Positions 1 through 11,496 of a stretch of DNA of 64,000 nt are shown piece by piece. Position numbers and translations under genes: made by a program. This DNA comes from Aradus depressus (Eukaryota; Arthropoda; Insecta; Hemiptera; Aradidae). The stretch is taken from NCBI GenBank assembly GCA_963662175.1, contig OY759214.1:10664001-10728000 (forward strand), in the 5' to 3' direction. The notes beneath the pieces were generated by a model. That model made no database searches and was not told the origin of the DNA. It worked only from the letters and a program-made list of their open reading frames with translations. Positions within the stretch are counted from its first letter, which is position 1. The number at the start of each line of letters is the position of its first letter.

Positions 1-1330
<1,330 letters not shown>

Positions 1331-1339
1331 GTGTAGCCC

Positions 1340-1420
1340 AATTTTATTTTGTATCACAGGATTACCGGTGTTATTTACAAACATCCATTGTCCCCACCCA
1401 AGAACGGGATTCGAACCCCC
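1340..1420 (-). repeat. Fragment of second tRNA-derived SINE family (Leu-like head)
   Basis: On the minus strand this carries a box-B-like GGTTCGAATCCC, followed by a body resembling the better copy near 36.2 kb (shared ATGGATGT...GTAAATAAC). Box A is missing, so this is a truncated copy. Confidence 0.45.
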
Positions 1421-2009
1421 TCCACACACATACACAGACAGACAAACTTTGTTTTTCTTTTTTCGAATCTGGAGGTCAGAAAACATGAAATTCATACAGC
1501 TGGGAAAGTAATGAAGTAATTATTTGAAAAATACAATGGCATTAATTAATTTTGGATTTTTTTTTGTTGGAATCATTAATTATTGTTGGAATAAGCCAAT
1601 CCATAGAATTACGGCTTACAGAGCTTTCCATGAACAATAAGTAAAGGGAAGATTAATTCGATCCAAAAAGTTAACAAAGTTCCAACAAGAAAGTCTAAAT
1701 TCTATGTGGATATTAAGAAGTTCCGAAACGATAACAAAGCTAATTATTCAAAAGTTATAGCAAGGGGCTTGAAACAACAAGCTAACTGGCCCACTTAATT
1801 TAGTTTTTTAACCCATCACTTCAAAATTTATTGTAGCGATTAAAAAATTATTTCTTACCAGGGGAGGTTTTAGATGGACTCTCTTGAAAAAAAAAATAAT
1901 AAAAAAAATCAAATTCGGGCCGGATTAAGTACCTACTTAAGAAGTTTAAAAAACCTTAATTCATTAAGATAAGAAGAAAAAGAAGGGAATCTCTATCTAT
2001 CAAGATGAG

Positions 2010-2068
2010 AACACCGGTAACTCAGTGGTGTGCGTGCTTGCGGGTTCGAAACCTGGCCGAGGCCCTAA
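2010..2068 (+). repeat. SINE family 1, truncated tRNA-like head
   Basis: The stretch contains a box-A-like TAACTCAGTGGT and a box-B-like GGTTCGAAACC, then the start of the family body (CCGAGGCCCTAA). The anticodon-arm region between the boxes is shortened and the rest of the body is absent. Confidence 0.6.
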
Positions 2069-2084
2069 TTCTTTTACAACTTTT

Positions 2085-2150
2085 CATATCAGATCACAAT
2101 GTACGAAATATAGAAAAGAAAAAGAAAACAAAATAACAATAACAAATATA
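2085..2150 (-). repeat. Partial copy of the 6.5-kb hammerhead-associated repeat
   Basis: The minus strand reproduces the pyrimidine-rich sequence that precedes the hammerhead-like motif at 6.56 kb (TTGTTATTGTTA, TTTTCTATAT, ACATTGTGA). It stops inside the motif at CTGAT, so the ribozyme-like core is lost. Confidence 0.5.
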
Positions 2151-3322
2151 AAATATATATATATATATATTGTAGCATTATCCTGATTACACCAATTATT
2201 TGCGACATAATCGGGTTTAGAACAAAGAAATGAGGTTGCGAGAAGCTGCCACCAAAGACAGTAGTAGCACTGTCCAGAGGCTCTACTTGGGTCAGAACAG
2301 ATATAGTTCAACATTTAGCGGATGTTCTTAATGGGAGACATCCTGGGCAGGTGCAACTTGTTTAAACTATATCGAGGACAAAAGAAAGTACGAACAAAGA
2401 AGACTCTAGGCTCCTCCCCATATGACGTAGGTGGGCAGTTTGGGCCAATGAACAGGCATCACGACCGGTTTTCTCCCCACCACAATCTCATCAGAGCTAC
2501 CAAAAAGCTGTGTCCACATCGCTAGTCTTGCGACTGATACCGGGTGGACTCCACGTCGCTCCGAGTGCCGATTTATCTAGAAATCTTTCTAAGTTGAAAG
2601 TAGTCATACAGTTTAATTATTATCAGTCTGGTGACAGATCTCGGGCGGACTCCACATCGCTCTAGTCCAGCAATGGATCCCTGTCGGAATCCACGTTATT
2701 CTGCGTTCCGATTTTGAGATGAGATGCCAGCCATTTGTTTCCACATTGAAGAGATGCTCCGTTCAGAACATCACCCACCTTTAGACGCACCAGGACATCA
2801 TTTCATCGCAGCAGGACAGGAATGAGAAATTCAACTAAGAGGTTTTATTTTTCAAATATTCATGGATTGCCAGTAAAGCCATATAAAGGACTAATAATGC
2901 CCTACAGACAAATTTTCAATTGTCACCTTTTGCCCATCAGGCTTCACTATTAGATTAATTATTTCTTTTCATTATTATCCTAGTATTCATTTAATGTTCA
3001 ATTTTTGTGTCATAATAAATATGTGTTCATTTTAATTTTTTTGTTTCAATCACCCAGACGATATGCATGCTACTCCAGGGTGGTCAAATATAATTAACAA
3101 AGAGTTAGTTATAAGTGATCCCCAACAACTATCTTGAAGCTATTCTGATACTGAGGAAGTGGAGGTTATTCAGGCAACATTTCATTTAAAGTCGCGATAT
3201 TTTAATATTTAATCTATTAGCTTTTGCTCGAAATTAAGATATCAATTTTTTTTAAATAATTCACTAATAATCCACTTCACCGGTAGCAGAAACGTTTCAA
3301 TATATACACCGTATATGTATGT
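2151..3322. other. Non-coding stretch, nothing recognised
   Basis: A moderately GC-richer segment (2200-2830) and then AT-rich DNA. A loosely repeated phrase (CGGACTCCAC / TGGACTCCAC) occurs near 2550 and 2645. I find no protein family, RNA gene or clear transposon end. Confidence 0.5.
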
Positions 3323-3379
3323 AGGTACACCAGATGTATTTATTATTAAAAAGTATAAATAAATAAATCTGGTGTACCT
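3323..3379. repeat. Short inverted repeat
   Basis: A perfect 13-bp inverted repeat (AGGTACACCAGAT and its complement) separated by about 31 bp of AT-rich sequence. It could be the remains of a small inverted-repeat element; no flanking duplication was seen. Confidence 0.6.
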
Positions 3380-3686
3380 ATAAGGATGATTCGCACTCAG
3401 CAAACTTGTCTTCAATTATAAATAAACCTGACGATTGTGTAATGTCGGAACAGATTATGAACAGATTTCTTGTAGTGAAGTATCACTTCACTTCTCATAA
3501 ATGTTAGTTTTAGAATTATATACAATATATATTTTTATTTTATATTATTAGTTTCAATTCATTGTATAGGTACCTGTTTGTTTAAAAGGAACTATTTTTT
3601 TTATATATGTGTATATACTTTTTCAGTATCTTTATTATGTATATAAAATTTTGAATAATGTAATTCATTAATATTATTGTTAGATA

Positions 3687-4026
3687 GTTATTATGACTCA
3701 CGCCCGGGCTTTAACTACGAGGTGATATCGCCTACTATCAGAGCGCTCTTTCGTCACTCTGGTGGACATGAGCCCTACTCTACTGTGGGAATCCTAAATT
3801 TTGCCTATCCTAAATTTTTATCCACCTAGGGCAGGAGTCTTTTTAACGAGTACCTGACATAGTATAGGCTCGGAACCATCGCTTAACGTCCCATCCGAAG
3901 GACGGCGTGCTTAAGTTTATTTTATCTCACAGATAAAATAAACTAAGGGCCTCCGCTGGGTTTCGAACTCACGACCTTGAGCTCAGAAGGCAAGCACGCA
4001 TACCACTGAGCTACCGGCGCCCTCTA
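3687..4026 (-). repeat. SINE family 1, full-length copy with target site duplication
   Basis: Read on the minus strand it begins with a tRNA-like head (GGCGCCGGTAGCTCAGTGG with box A, then GGGTTCGAAACCC with box B). A ~270-bp body follows, ending ...GGGCGTGAGTCATAATAACT. It is flanked by a perfect 14-bp direct repeat ATTATTGTTAGATA (3673-3686 and 4027-4040), the target site duplication expected of LINE-driven insertion. This is the best reference copy of the family in the window. Confidence 0.9.
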
Positions 4027-4040
4027 ATTATTGTTAGATA

Positions 4041-5286
4041 AAATACAAATTGTATTAGTTATATATATATTTTGCATAAGTTATCAATATTAGTTTGTTT
4101 TAAAGAAAGATAGCCGTCCAAGAGTGAGGATGATATCCTTCAGTATTGTTAAGTTCATGGACTAACATGGAGGTTTTTTTTTGTTGTATTGTTTTGTGTT
4201 TAGTGTTGGTATAAAATGAGTTGTGAAAACTGCAAATATTGTTTTGTTTTATTTAAAATATGGTTTGGCGCTCGAAAAGTACAATTAAATATGCAGTTCA
4301 TTGCATTGTGGAATAGACAATATTTGAACAAAAAAAGAAAAGTATGTTTTATTTATAGATTATCAAAGTTGGCCTGAGATCCAAATCCATACTTCAGTTT
4401 TTCATTATAACAATACTCTTTAAATTGTCTTAAATCTCGACACTTTTTTTTGGACATAATATGGTCATTCAACAGAAAACATTTTCAATTTCAATCATGA
4501 CAACTGCTGCGTTGATATTTATATTTAACTCAATTTTATTTTTATGATTTTCAACATTTACCAACTCATTTCTCTTTTTACTTTGGTTTCTCAAAGTCAA
4601 TTCCATTGGAAATTCTTCAGATAAATACTGGAAGTAAACAGAATCGTTGAGACCTCCAAGTACTTTCCAGTCAAGAGATAACTAATGAAGGAAATTTTCT
4701 TCGCTATCTTCAGCATTTCCATTCCACTTCGATCTGTCCCTTCTTTAAGTCTACTTCAAAAGCAAATAACGTTTTTTTTTTCTTCAATTCTGGACAGATT
4801 CAAAGATCAAAAGCACTTATTTGCTTCGCAATGTAAATGTATGTTTTTTAAAATATTGTCTATTTCGAAAAATATATACACATATTATATGGGAGTACTT
4901 TTAATAAGGGCTATGCTAAAAGAAAAATCTTATATTTATGCGGAGAACTAGGGAATAAAGCGGAATAAAAAACATATTATAATGATAAGTGTAAAATTTC
5001 CGGAATACTGAAATATTCTCATTCACAGGCCTTCATGAAACAAGTGCAAAATATTTCCAAAATTTACAGTGGTCATAGAGAAGACAAGTTATACCGAATC
5101 CGAGGGCAAAATCGTGTAACAATTAGTAGAAAAGTTTCATAAATACATTTTTCTTTTATCCAAAATTTCGTTTCTGATGAGGTTATTTTCGAGCGTGGCA
5201 AGACTGGAGCATTTGCTCTGAAACGAGAGGGATACGACTAAATTGTAGAGCAAGAAATTTCCTTTAAGCTATTTAGCTTAAAAAGT
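4041..5286. other. AT-rich stretch with one possible decayed coding fragment
   Basis: Mostly AT-rich without repeats I can name. On the minus strand, 4469-4681 is open for about 70 codons and reads as ordinary protein (DWKVLGGLNDSVYFQYLSEE, then FPMELTLRNQSKKRNELV). It is bounded by stops on both sides and I do not recognise the family. It may be a transposase remnant or chance. Confidence 0.3.
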
Positions 5287-5515
5287 CTCTGGTGAATAAC
5301 CAGCTATGTACTTTCCCAACACGAATTACTCCATTAAGTTTCTACTCTCTCTCTAAAACCAATGGGCCATTTGAGCTAAAAATAAATATTTGACTTACAT
5401 AATGGTTTCTGTTACTCATACAACATTTTTTTGTCGATATATTAATTACGTCGGCAGTTATTAAGGTTTCAGAGTCGAGCCCCTCTTCCCTTCAGTCGAT
5501 TCAGCTAAAAAATAC
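5287..5515 (-). repeat. Dispersed repeat family A, fragment
   Basis: Family A is recognised by recurring phrases: a spaced ACTTCCCCA...CGAATTA, CATGAAATTTTATATGTGAAT and its complement, a GATTTTCAGCCAAATCGACC-like string, and ACTGCCGATGTAATGAATG. This copy carries the AGCTATGTACTTTCCC end and the CGTCGGCAGTTATTAAGG block. The element class is unknown to me; no coding sequence is seen. Confidence 0.5.
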
Positions 5516-6540
5516 TCAATATATTATATCTATTTTTGTGAAATATTTTTAAAAAAATATTTTTTTATTTTTTTTCATTAAGTGTTTTACAATATCTCTG
5601 CAGAAAATGATAAGTATCATATATAAGAATGTTAAATAAATTAAATTCCGTAGATTTCTCAACATTTCTAAGTCAAACTTACTTTTTTAGCAACAAAAAC
5701 TTACGATATTTTAAATGGTTCACTCTAGATTTTCAACGTTAATTTAATTAAAAAATATAGATAATAAATATAAAGTCGCAGACAAATTTTCTTAGAAGTT
5801 TATTGATAATTACGAACAGAAATTGAACTAATTCGTAAAATAAAGTTCAACAAGTTTTGTTCAATAAACCAATATTTTGGCAGGCATTTGAATTAGCGTT
5901 ATACTGTGAATATAAATACATTTCTTCAAGATAAATGTATAGGACTGTACTTGTTGTTGGTCTTTAACAAAGGGTCTTCACTCGTCAAACAGGATGGGGC
6001 TCTGACCCCCCAAATTACCTCTTTTCGTTGTATCCTAAGTGGAGGTTAAGCCTAACGCTGTAGGCCCTTCCCCAATTCTTCAAGTCAGTAGGTACAATAA
6101 AAAAATTTAAACTTCAACTAAAAATGTTTATTAGAGGAAACGGAATTTTCTTCACATTGTTCAAAAATAATAAAATAACCACAATAAAAAATCGTGTTTC
6201 ATACCCAAAAACATTATTTAATGCATAGCTTTCATTTTTATTCTTTGGGGAGAGTTTCTCTTCAGGTATCATCTTAAGGTTTATTCATTATTTTTCATTG
6301 CTTATATACATATATACTAATTTATCTTATTTTTCTTGGTATATTCTTTTGTGTACTTTTATATTTTTCTAAATTGTATTTTTAAAATGTTTATTATTAT
6401 TTTTCTAAATTTATATTAATATCTTTTATTCTTATTATTTTATGTAAATTTAAATATTGATTTATATATTTTTATTTGTTTAGTATATATATTTTTATTG
6501 TATTTATATTTGTTATTGTTACATTGTTTTCTTTCTCTTT
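5516..6540. other. AT-rich non-coding stretch
   Basis: No gene is visible. From about 6290 the sequence is almost pure A/T with long pyrimidine runs and leads into the hammerhead-like motif at 6.56 kb. It probably belongs to the same degenerate retroelement end. Confidence 0.5.
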
Positions 6541-6554
6541 TCTATATATCGCAC

Positions 6555-6604
6555 ATTGTGACCTGATGAAGGGACGTAAGAACGTCCCGAAATATCGTCG
6601 TGAT
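6555..6604 (+). ncRNA. Hammerhead-like ribozyme motif (candidate)
   Basis: Core CTGATGA (6563-6569), one extra A (6570), a 7-bp stem II GGGACGT/ACGTCCC with loop AAGA, then GAAA (6589-6592). The stem III strand is the palindrome ATAT (6592-6595) with no loop, and the cleavage-site base would be C6596. Stem I can form 8 bp, three of them G-U wobbles (6555-6562 with 6597-6604). The conserved hammerhead bases are present. The extra base before stem II and the loopless stem III depart from the standard fold, so activity is uncertain. Dimeric folding would be needed. Confidence 0.55.
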
Positions 6605-6772
6605 AAAGACACTTGGAAGAGTAATATTATTATAAAAAATATTCATCTTAATTTTTATTAAATTAAAAAATGTATCAATTATATTAATTAGTATTATTAT
6701 TTTTGTACTCATATATTTTCAAGTGTTTATTTATTTATTTTATTTTATTTTTAATATTATTGTTATTAAGAT

Positions 6773-7871
6773 TTAACTCTTAGAGGGTCGGGTGATAACT
6801 CATAACGCTAGGGGACGGGTGGTGCACTGAGTGCGCCACACGGTTTTTTCACAATTTCAACATCAAACACCGCTAATAAAGTAGTCTAGCAGATCAAGTA
6901 TTCATCATGAGTCTACTTATAATGAGTAATGGAAACAATGAGCATAAAAATGTATTTCAGATTTATTGAATTTATGTATTATAAAATGAATACGTGAAAT
7001 TTTCGATCCCCGTACCATCACGAGACCATGCTTCGTTCAGATCTATTTTGGACATCTTTTTTTGTCCTAGTAAATATAAAATTCCAATAAAAGCCATTAT
7101 TTCTCCTCTGCCAGTTTCTTTCACGTTTTTTTTACTGCTTTGTTGATAATGTCCGCTTTGTTTGCAATATTCAATACGAGAATTCGTATATTTGACTATC
7201 AAATCAATCAAGTCTGTAGTTATCATTTTATGGAATGCTGAAAGCTCGTCATGAACGTCATCACAATTTTTTGTGGAAGAATTTTTTTTCAATATCAAAT
7301 ATTTTTTTTGGGAGTTCATGAAAACTTACTTTTTAGTGGAACTTTTTTCCAATTATGTGATTCAGAAATTTCCTTAAGTTTTCTACCTTTCACAATGCGG
7401 GTTTTATATAACTCATTAACGAAATAATCGTCCTCACCTGAATCGTTATCCTCTTCCGATGAATTGCCTTCTTTTCCCTCAAGCTCTCCTTCAACCTCAG
7501 AATCACTATCGTGGTCACTTTACTCAATGATTTCTTCCTCATCAACATCAGAAGCATTTGACTCATCAACATCAGCATCACTAAGTTCTTGAAGAATGAT
7601 AGAATACTGAGAAGGGGACACAATATCACGGCGAGACATACCGGGACGGGCGGCGCACGGAATGCGCCAACAGTGACTTTTCAAACACAGAGCGAGGATA
7701 AAACTATGACAACTGAATCCTGATCGAGGACAACTAACACAACATAGGGGTGGGGAGTTGGTAGGAGGGTAATAAGAGTTTGTGCTTCCCAGAAGGAAAA
7801 TAGCTGTGGTTCACAGGAAATTTCCTGCCCTCGGCGCACGCTGTGCGCCAGCCCGTCCCTCTAAGGGTTAA
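6773..7871 (-). mobile_element. Decayed piggyBac-like DNA transposon with TTAA ends
   Basis: The element is bounded by TTAA at 6773-6776 and 7868-7871. Matching terminal inverted repeats follow (left CTCTTAGAGGGTCGGG, right complement CCCTTAGAGGGACGGG). Inside each end, and again near 7644-7672, sits a GGGACGGG motif with an interrupted palindrome of the GGCGCAC...GTGCGCC type. TTAA target use is diagnostic of piggyBac elements. The transposase inside is truncated and broken, so this copy is non-autonomous. Confidence 0.85.
6972..7639 (-). pseudogene. piggyBac-like transposase, N-terminal fragment, broken
   Basis: The reading begins at an ATG (7639-7637) with an acidic N-terminal region rich in Asp/Glu/Ser (SDADVDESNASDVDEEEIIE), as in piggyBac transposases. 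An in-frame TAA at 7522-7520 interrupts it, and a frame change is needed near 7320. The next frame (7319-6972) has the family's conserved start of the DDE_Tnp_1_7 region: FHKMITTDLIDLIVKYTNS, then GEIMAFIGILYLLG and the following AW. The catalytic aspartates and the C-terminal cysteine-rich domain are absent. It lies inside the TTAA-bounded element and would be non-functional. Confidence 0.8.
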
Positions 7872-9176
7872 TAGCTGTTCATGTATCTAATTTGTAAGCT
7901 ATCTTAATGTATACATTCTTATGACGTGTCATATTACAATGTTTTGGTGTAACGTAAATAAATATTATTTTTATAACTAGCTGTTACTATACCCACCCCA
8001 GAAACTATGGAATGTTCGCCTATGATTACTATTACTTTTAATGCTGATATGTTCAGCTTAACGCTATAAAATGCCACACCAATGTCTTCTACCTATCCCC
8101 ATGCACCTCAAGATACAGGCTGGTTAACTGGCCTCTGGATGTGGCTACCAGGTTGTTGGCCTCATGATTAACATTGGATGCTCCTACACTATCTCCATGT
8201 TTAGGTGGATGTTGAATTGTGAACTCATGTTTCTTGGATTGGTAACATGTGAACTAAATATGAATTAACAGTAGACTGCAGTGGTTCTGTAAGTCAGCTC
8301 TGTGTAATCTAGAAACGATAAACGGGTTGACAGTGAAGCCATGGGCACATGGTCCAATCCCAGTCTATTTCTTTTTAGAAGTATATAAGAATGTAACTAA
8401 GAATTTGATGATTTTCCATAACATAAGGAAGCTTGTATGGCGATAAAGAAAATATATTTGGTTAAGACATTATGATAATAGGATAGATCATCTTTGTTTT
8501 TGTTTCATTTTAGAGGTAGAATTTTCTCTTTGGATTGTTATAAAACCGCTTGTAAGGGAACCTGTTGTACCTAGGGACAATATTTACATTTTGATTTTTT
8601 CTAGCTTCTGTTCAATGTTTTTTACATCAATCAAATTTATATAATGTTACCTGGGGTATAAGGTTTATGAAAATATTTTTCGTCACCGGTTTTCCTGGAC
8701 GGGTTTGAATGCAAAAAAAATTTATATAGACCCATTTTTTTGTCCACAGGTACATCATGCCTATGAACCTGTGGACACCCGGTGTTGAACCTAAGGACAA
8801 GATATTGAAAGGACAATTAAATAAGAAAACCGCACATTTTCAACAAAAAAAACTTTTATTTATACTGTAATAGTAATGTAAGAACTGTAAAAAAAATTAA
8901 ATCATAATATTCGATTCAAATTCAAAATGTACAAAAAAAAATCAAAACGAACACAATGAACTGAGCACATAGAAAGAAAAAATTGAGCACGGAAACTGCT
9001 TCAGAAAACGCAGATGACGGATTTGGTTTTTTTTTTCAGATTTGCTGCGTGGCATGGTTTTGTCAGTCTTATATAAATAAAAACAATACACGTCCACTGG
9101 TACATCACACCACCATCTTTAATTTAAGGCTTCATAATAATGCAGTGGTGGGTGATTCCTTGGAATAAAAATCATG
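7872..9176. other. Non-coding stretch with a short hairpin
   Basis: No gene is recognised. At 8742-8776 there is a 10-bp perfect inverted repeat (GTCCACAGGT / ACCTGTGGAC), and related phrases (GTACCTAGGGACAA, GAACCTAAGGACAA) occur near 8567 and 8787. The rest is AT-rich. Confidence 0.5.
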
Positions 9177-9189
9177 GAAACCAAGCTAA

Positions 9190-9459
9190 GGTTAGGTTTT
9201 ATGACTCATGCCCGGGCTTTAACTACGAGGTCATATCGCCTACTACCAGAGCGCTCTTTCGTCACTCTGGTGGACATGAGCCCGACTCTACTGTGGGAGT
9301 CCTAAATTTTGTCTACCCTAAATTTTTTTATTCATCTAGGGTAGGGGTCTTTAACGAGTACCTGACATCGTACAGGCTCGGGACGGCGTGCTTAAGTTTA
9401 TTTTACCTCCCAGATAAAATAAACTAAGGGCCTCGGTCGGGCTACGAACCCACGACCTT
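9190..9459 (-). repeat. SINE family 1, 5'-truncated copy with target site duplication
   Basis: The body matches the copy at 3687-4026 but ends within the tRNA-like head, before box A. A perfect 13-bp direct repeat GAAACCAAGCTAA flanks it (9177-9189 and 9460-9472), which shows it inserted already truncated. Confidence 0.85.
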
Positions 9460-9472
9460 GAAACCAAGCTAA

Positions 9473-10186
9473 AGCATTACTAAAACTTGTAACCCTAGCA
9501 ACCATTGATAAAACAATGTATTATTAACAAGAGAAAATTTGACGACTTTAGAAAAAAATTTCACTTTTGACTTCCAAAAACTGAAAAAATTAAATAAAAA
9601 CAACGGTTGAATTGAAGGGCACGAGAACGTGGATCTTACGTAGGATCCCTGAGGAACGTCTACCAACATCAACAATCGAAAATTTCCCTTCTCCCAACGT
9701 GAAATAAATGGAAATGTCCTTAAGTACAACTGTGCTTTTGGTACAACAGGTTCCCCTCCAGATATAGTTTTATAGAGAACTTATATGCGAAATGTGGGAA
9801 CCAGGGGCTTGGGCGGAAAGTTGTTTTGAAGAGACCTACCATCAAAAGGATTTAAAAACCAAAAACTTTTTTTTTTTTGAGGGAAGAAAGAGGAAAGGAT
9901 CGATGATCCGAATTAAAAACAGAAGGAAAAAATGTTGACCTTGAGCACTTGTTTTAGATCGATACATCATTGATATTTAGTGTCGAAGGTACTAGGTGTT
10001 TTTCAACGTAGAACGAACCTTGAAATGTATTAACTAGACACGAGAAGCTTTAACATTTCATGCTGTGACCATTGTACGGTATAATAACTAAAGATAAGCT
10101 TTGTCACATTCACACGCAATATAAATTACTCATGAATTATTATTTTTCACAGAAAGCTTTAAATTAATTTTATCATAATGAAAAGT
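9473..10186. other. Non-coding stretch, nothing recognised
   Basis: No coding family, RNA gene or transposon end is visible. The minus-strand open frame at 9469-9729 has no recognisable motif. Confidence 0.5.
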
Positions 10187-10294
10187 GAAAAACCCTGCAG
10201 TGCATTTGAACGCTAACCGGCAGAGCTCAAAGACGGGTTAGGGCCTTTAATATAGAGCTCTGCTGGTTAGCGTTCAAATGAACTGCAGGGTTTT
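10187..10294. repeat. Inverted-repeat element (about 39-bp arms)
   Basis: The arms read AAACCCTGCAGTKCATTTGA and onward to GCAGAGCTC, differing at two positions, around a ~27-bp centre. The size and shape fit a tiny MITE-like element or fold-back sequence. No clear flanking duplication was found. Confidence 0.65.
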
Positions 10295-10549
10295 ATATTA
10301 TAAGATAAGGGGCACTTTTCAATCATTCGTTCTTCAGTCTCACCGCGATGAGGAGGGACTATTTGGATACATGTATTGTTCAAATAAAGCTATGAAACAA
10401 AGTCTAAAACAAGTAATATGTTCTCGGATTGACCATGATTGTACATAAGCGGTATTAGGTTAACCTGGTTGTGTATAGAATGAATATACTGTGCGATGTC
10501 AGGCACTCATTACAGGTGAATAAACCTCGGAAGGCAAATAGACAGGTGT

Positions 10550-10735
10550 TGACCCTTATAGGGTTATACGCACACATAAAATTTCGTGTCGATACATTAA
10601 TTCTATTGGGAGTTATGGTATTCACAGATACACAGACAGATTTTTTTTTCATATTTGGAATATAGAGATCGGAGACTATGAAATTCCGTTGAAAACTCCG
10701 CATCGAATTTTTGACCGATTACATAACGTCCTATA
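10550..10735 (-). repeat. Dispersed repeat family A, fragment
   Basis: It carries the family markers CACATAAAATTTCGTGTCGAT, CACAGATACACAGACAGA and GAAATTCCGTTGAAAACTCC, followed by a string about GACCGATTACATAAC. Confidence 0.5.
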
Positions 10736-10992
10736 ATTATGTTTAAATAATGTACAAACAAGTATTGTAAGCATTTTATACTTTCTATACATCGTAAATG
10801 TACACTTGACTGACAGGAAATCAATGAATTGATTGTCAGAGTTTAGATACGTTTGACTTATTTCTCTAACCTCATAAGATTTTTTCTTCCTTTGAATCCT
10901 TCTTCCCCTTTGTCCATTAAGACTGATACTTGGTTGATTTTTTATTTATGAACTACCAAAAACCATGTATAATGTTTCATGACAATATATTT

Positions 10993-11090
10993 AGGATTTC
11001 CACAGTAGACTCGGGCTCACCGCCATCAGACCAACAGAAGAGCCCTCTGGTAGTAGGCGATATGACCTTGTAGTTAATTCCCAGGCTTAT
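10993..11090 (+). repeat. SINE family 1, 3' portion only
   Basis: It matches the distal body (CCACAGTAGACTCGGGCTCA ... CTGGTAGTAGGCGATATGAC), with divergence and no tRNA-like head. Confidence 0.65.
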
Positions 11091-11496
11091 CACAAAAAAA
11101 TAAATACATAGTATGATACTATCAGTCAATAAGTGTATTTCGCGTCCACAAACACATAGATAAACATTTTTATTGTCGTTTTTGAATTATGGGATTCAGA
11201 AAATAAGAAATTTTTCCGAATACATAACATAATGTGTGCAACTGGGAGTGCAGAACATCTTCTATGATTTGACAATGGGTATTGTTAAACAATAGATAGC
11301 TTCTAAGTATACATTGCCTGGGTGAACTTAATGTTTATATAGTAACGTCAATGAGATACAAACTGTTTAAATAATAAACGAAAAGATCAACAATAAACAA
11401 AATGCTGTCATGTTTTACTTCAATATTTACTTGCCCACACTCCTTTTCAGGGAGTAAAATATTAACGATCGTAAGTTACCACATTTAACAGTGATG

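Noticed and set aside
2322..2525. 67-codon plus-strand frame
   Set aside because: No family, start context or splice partner; ordinary chance frame in a GC-richer patch.
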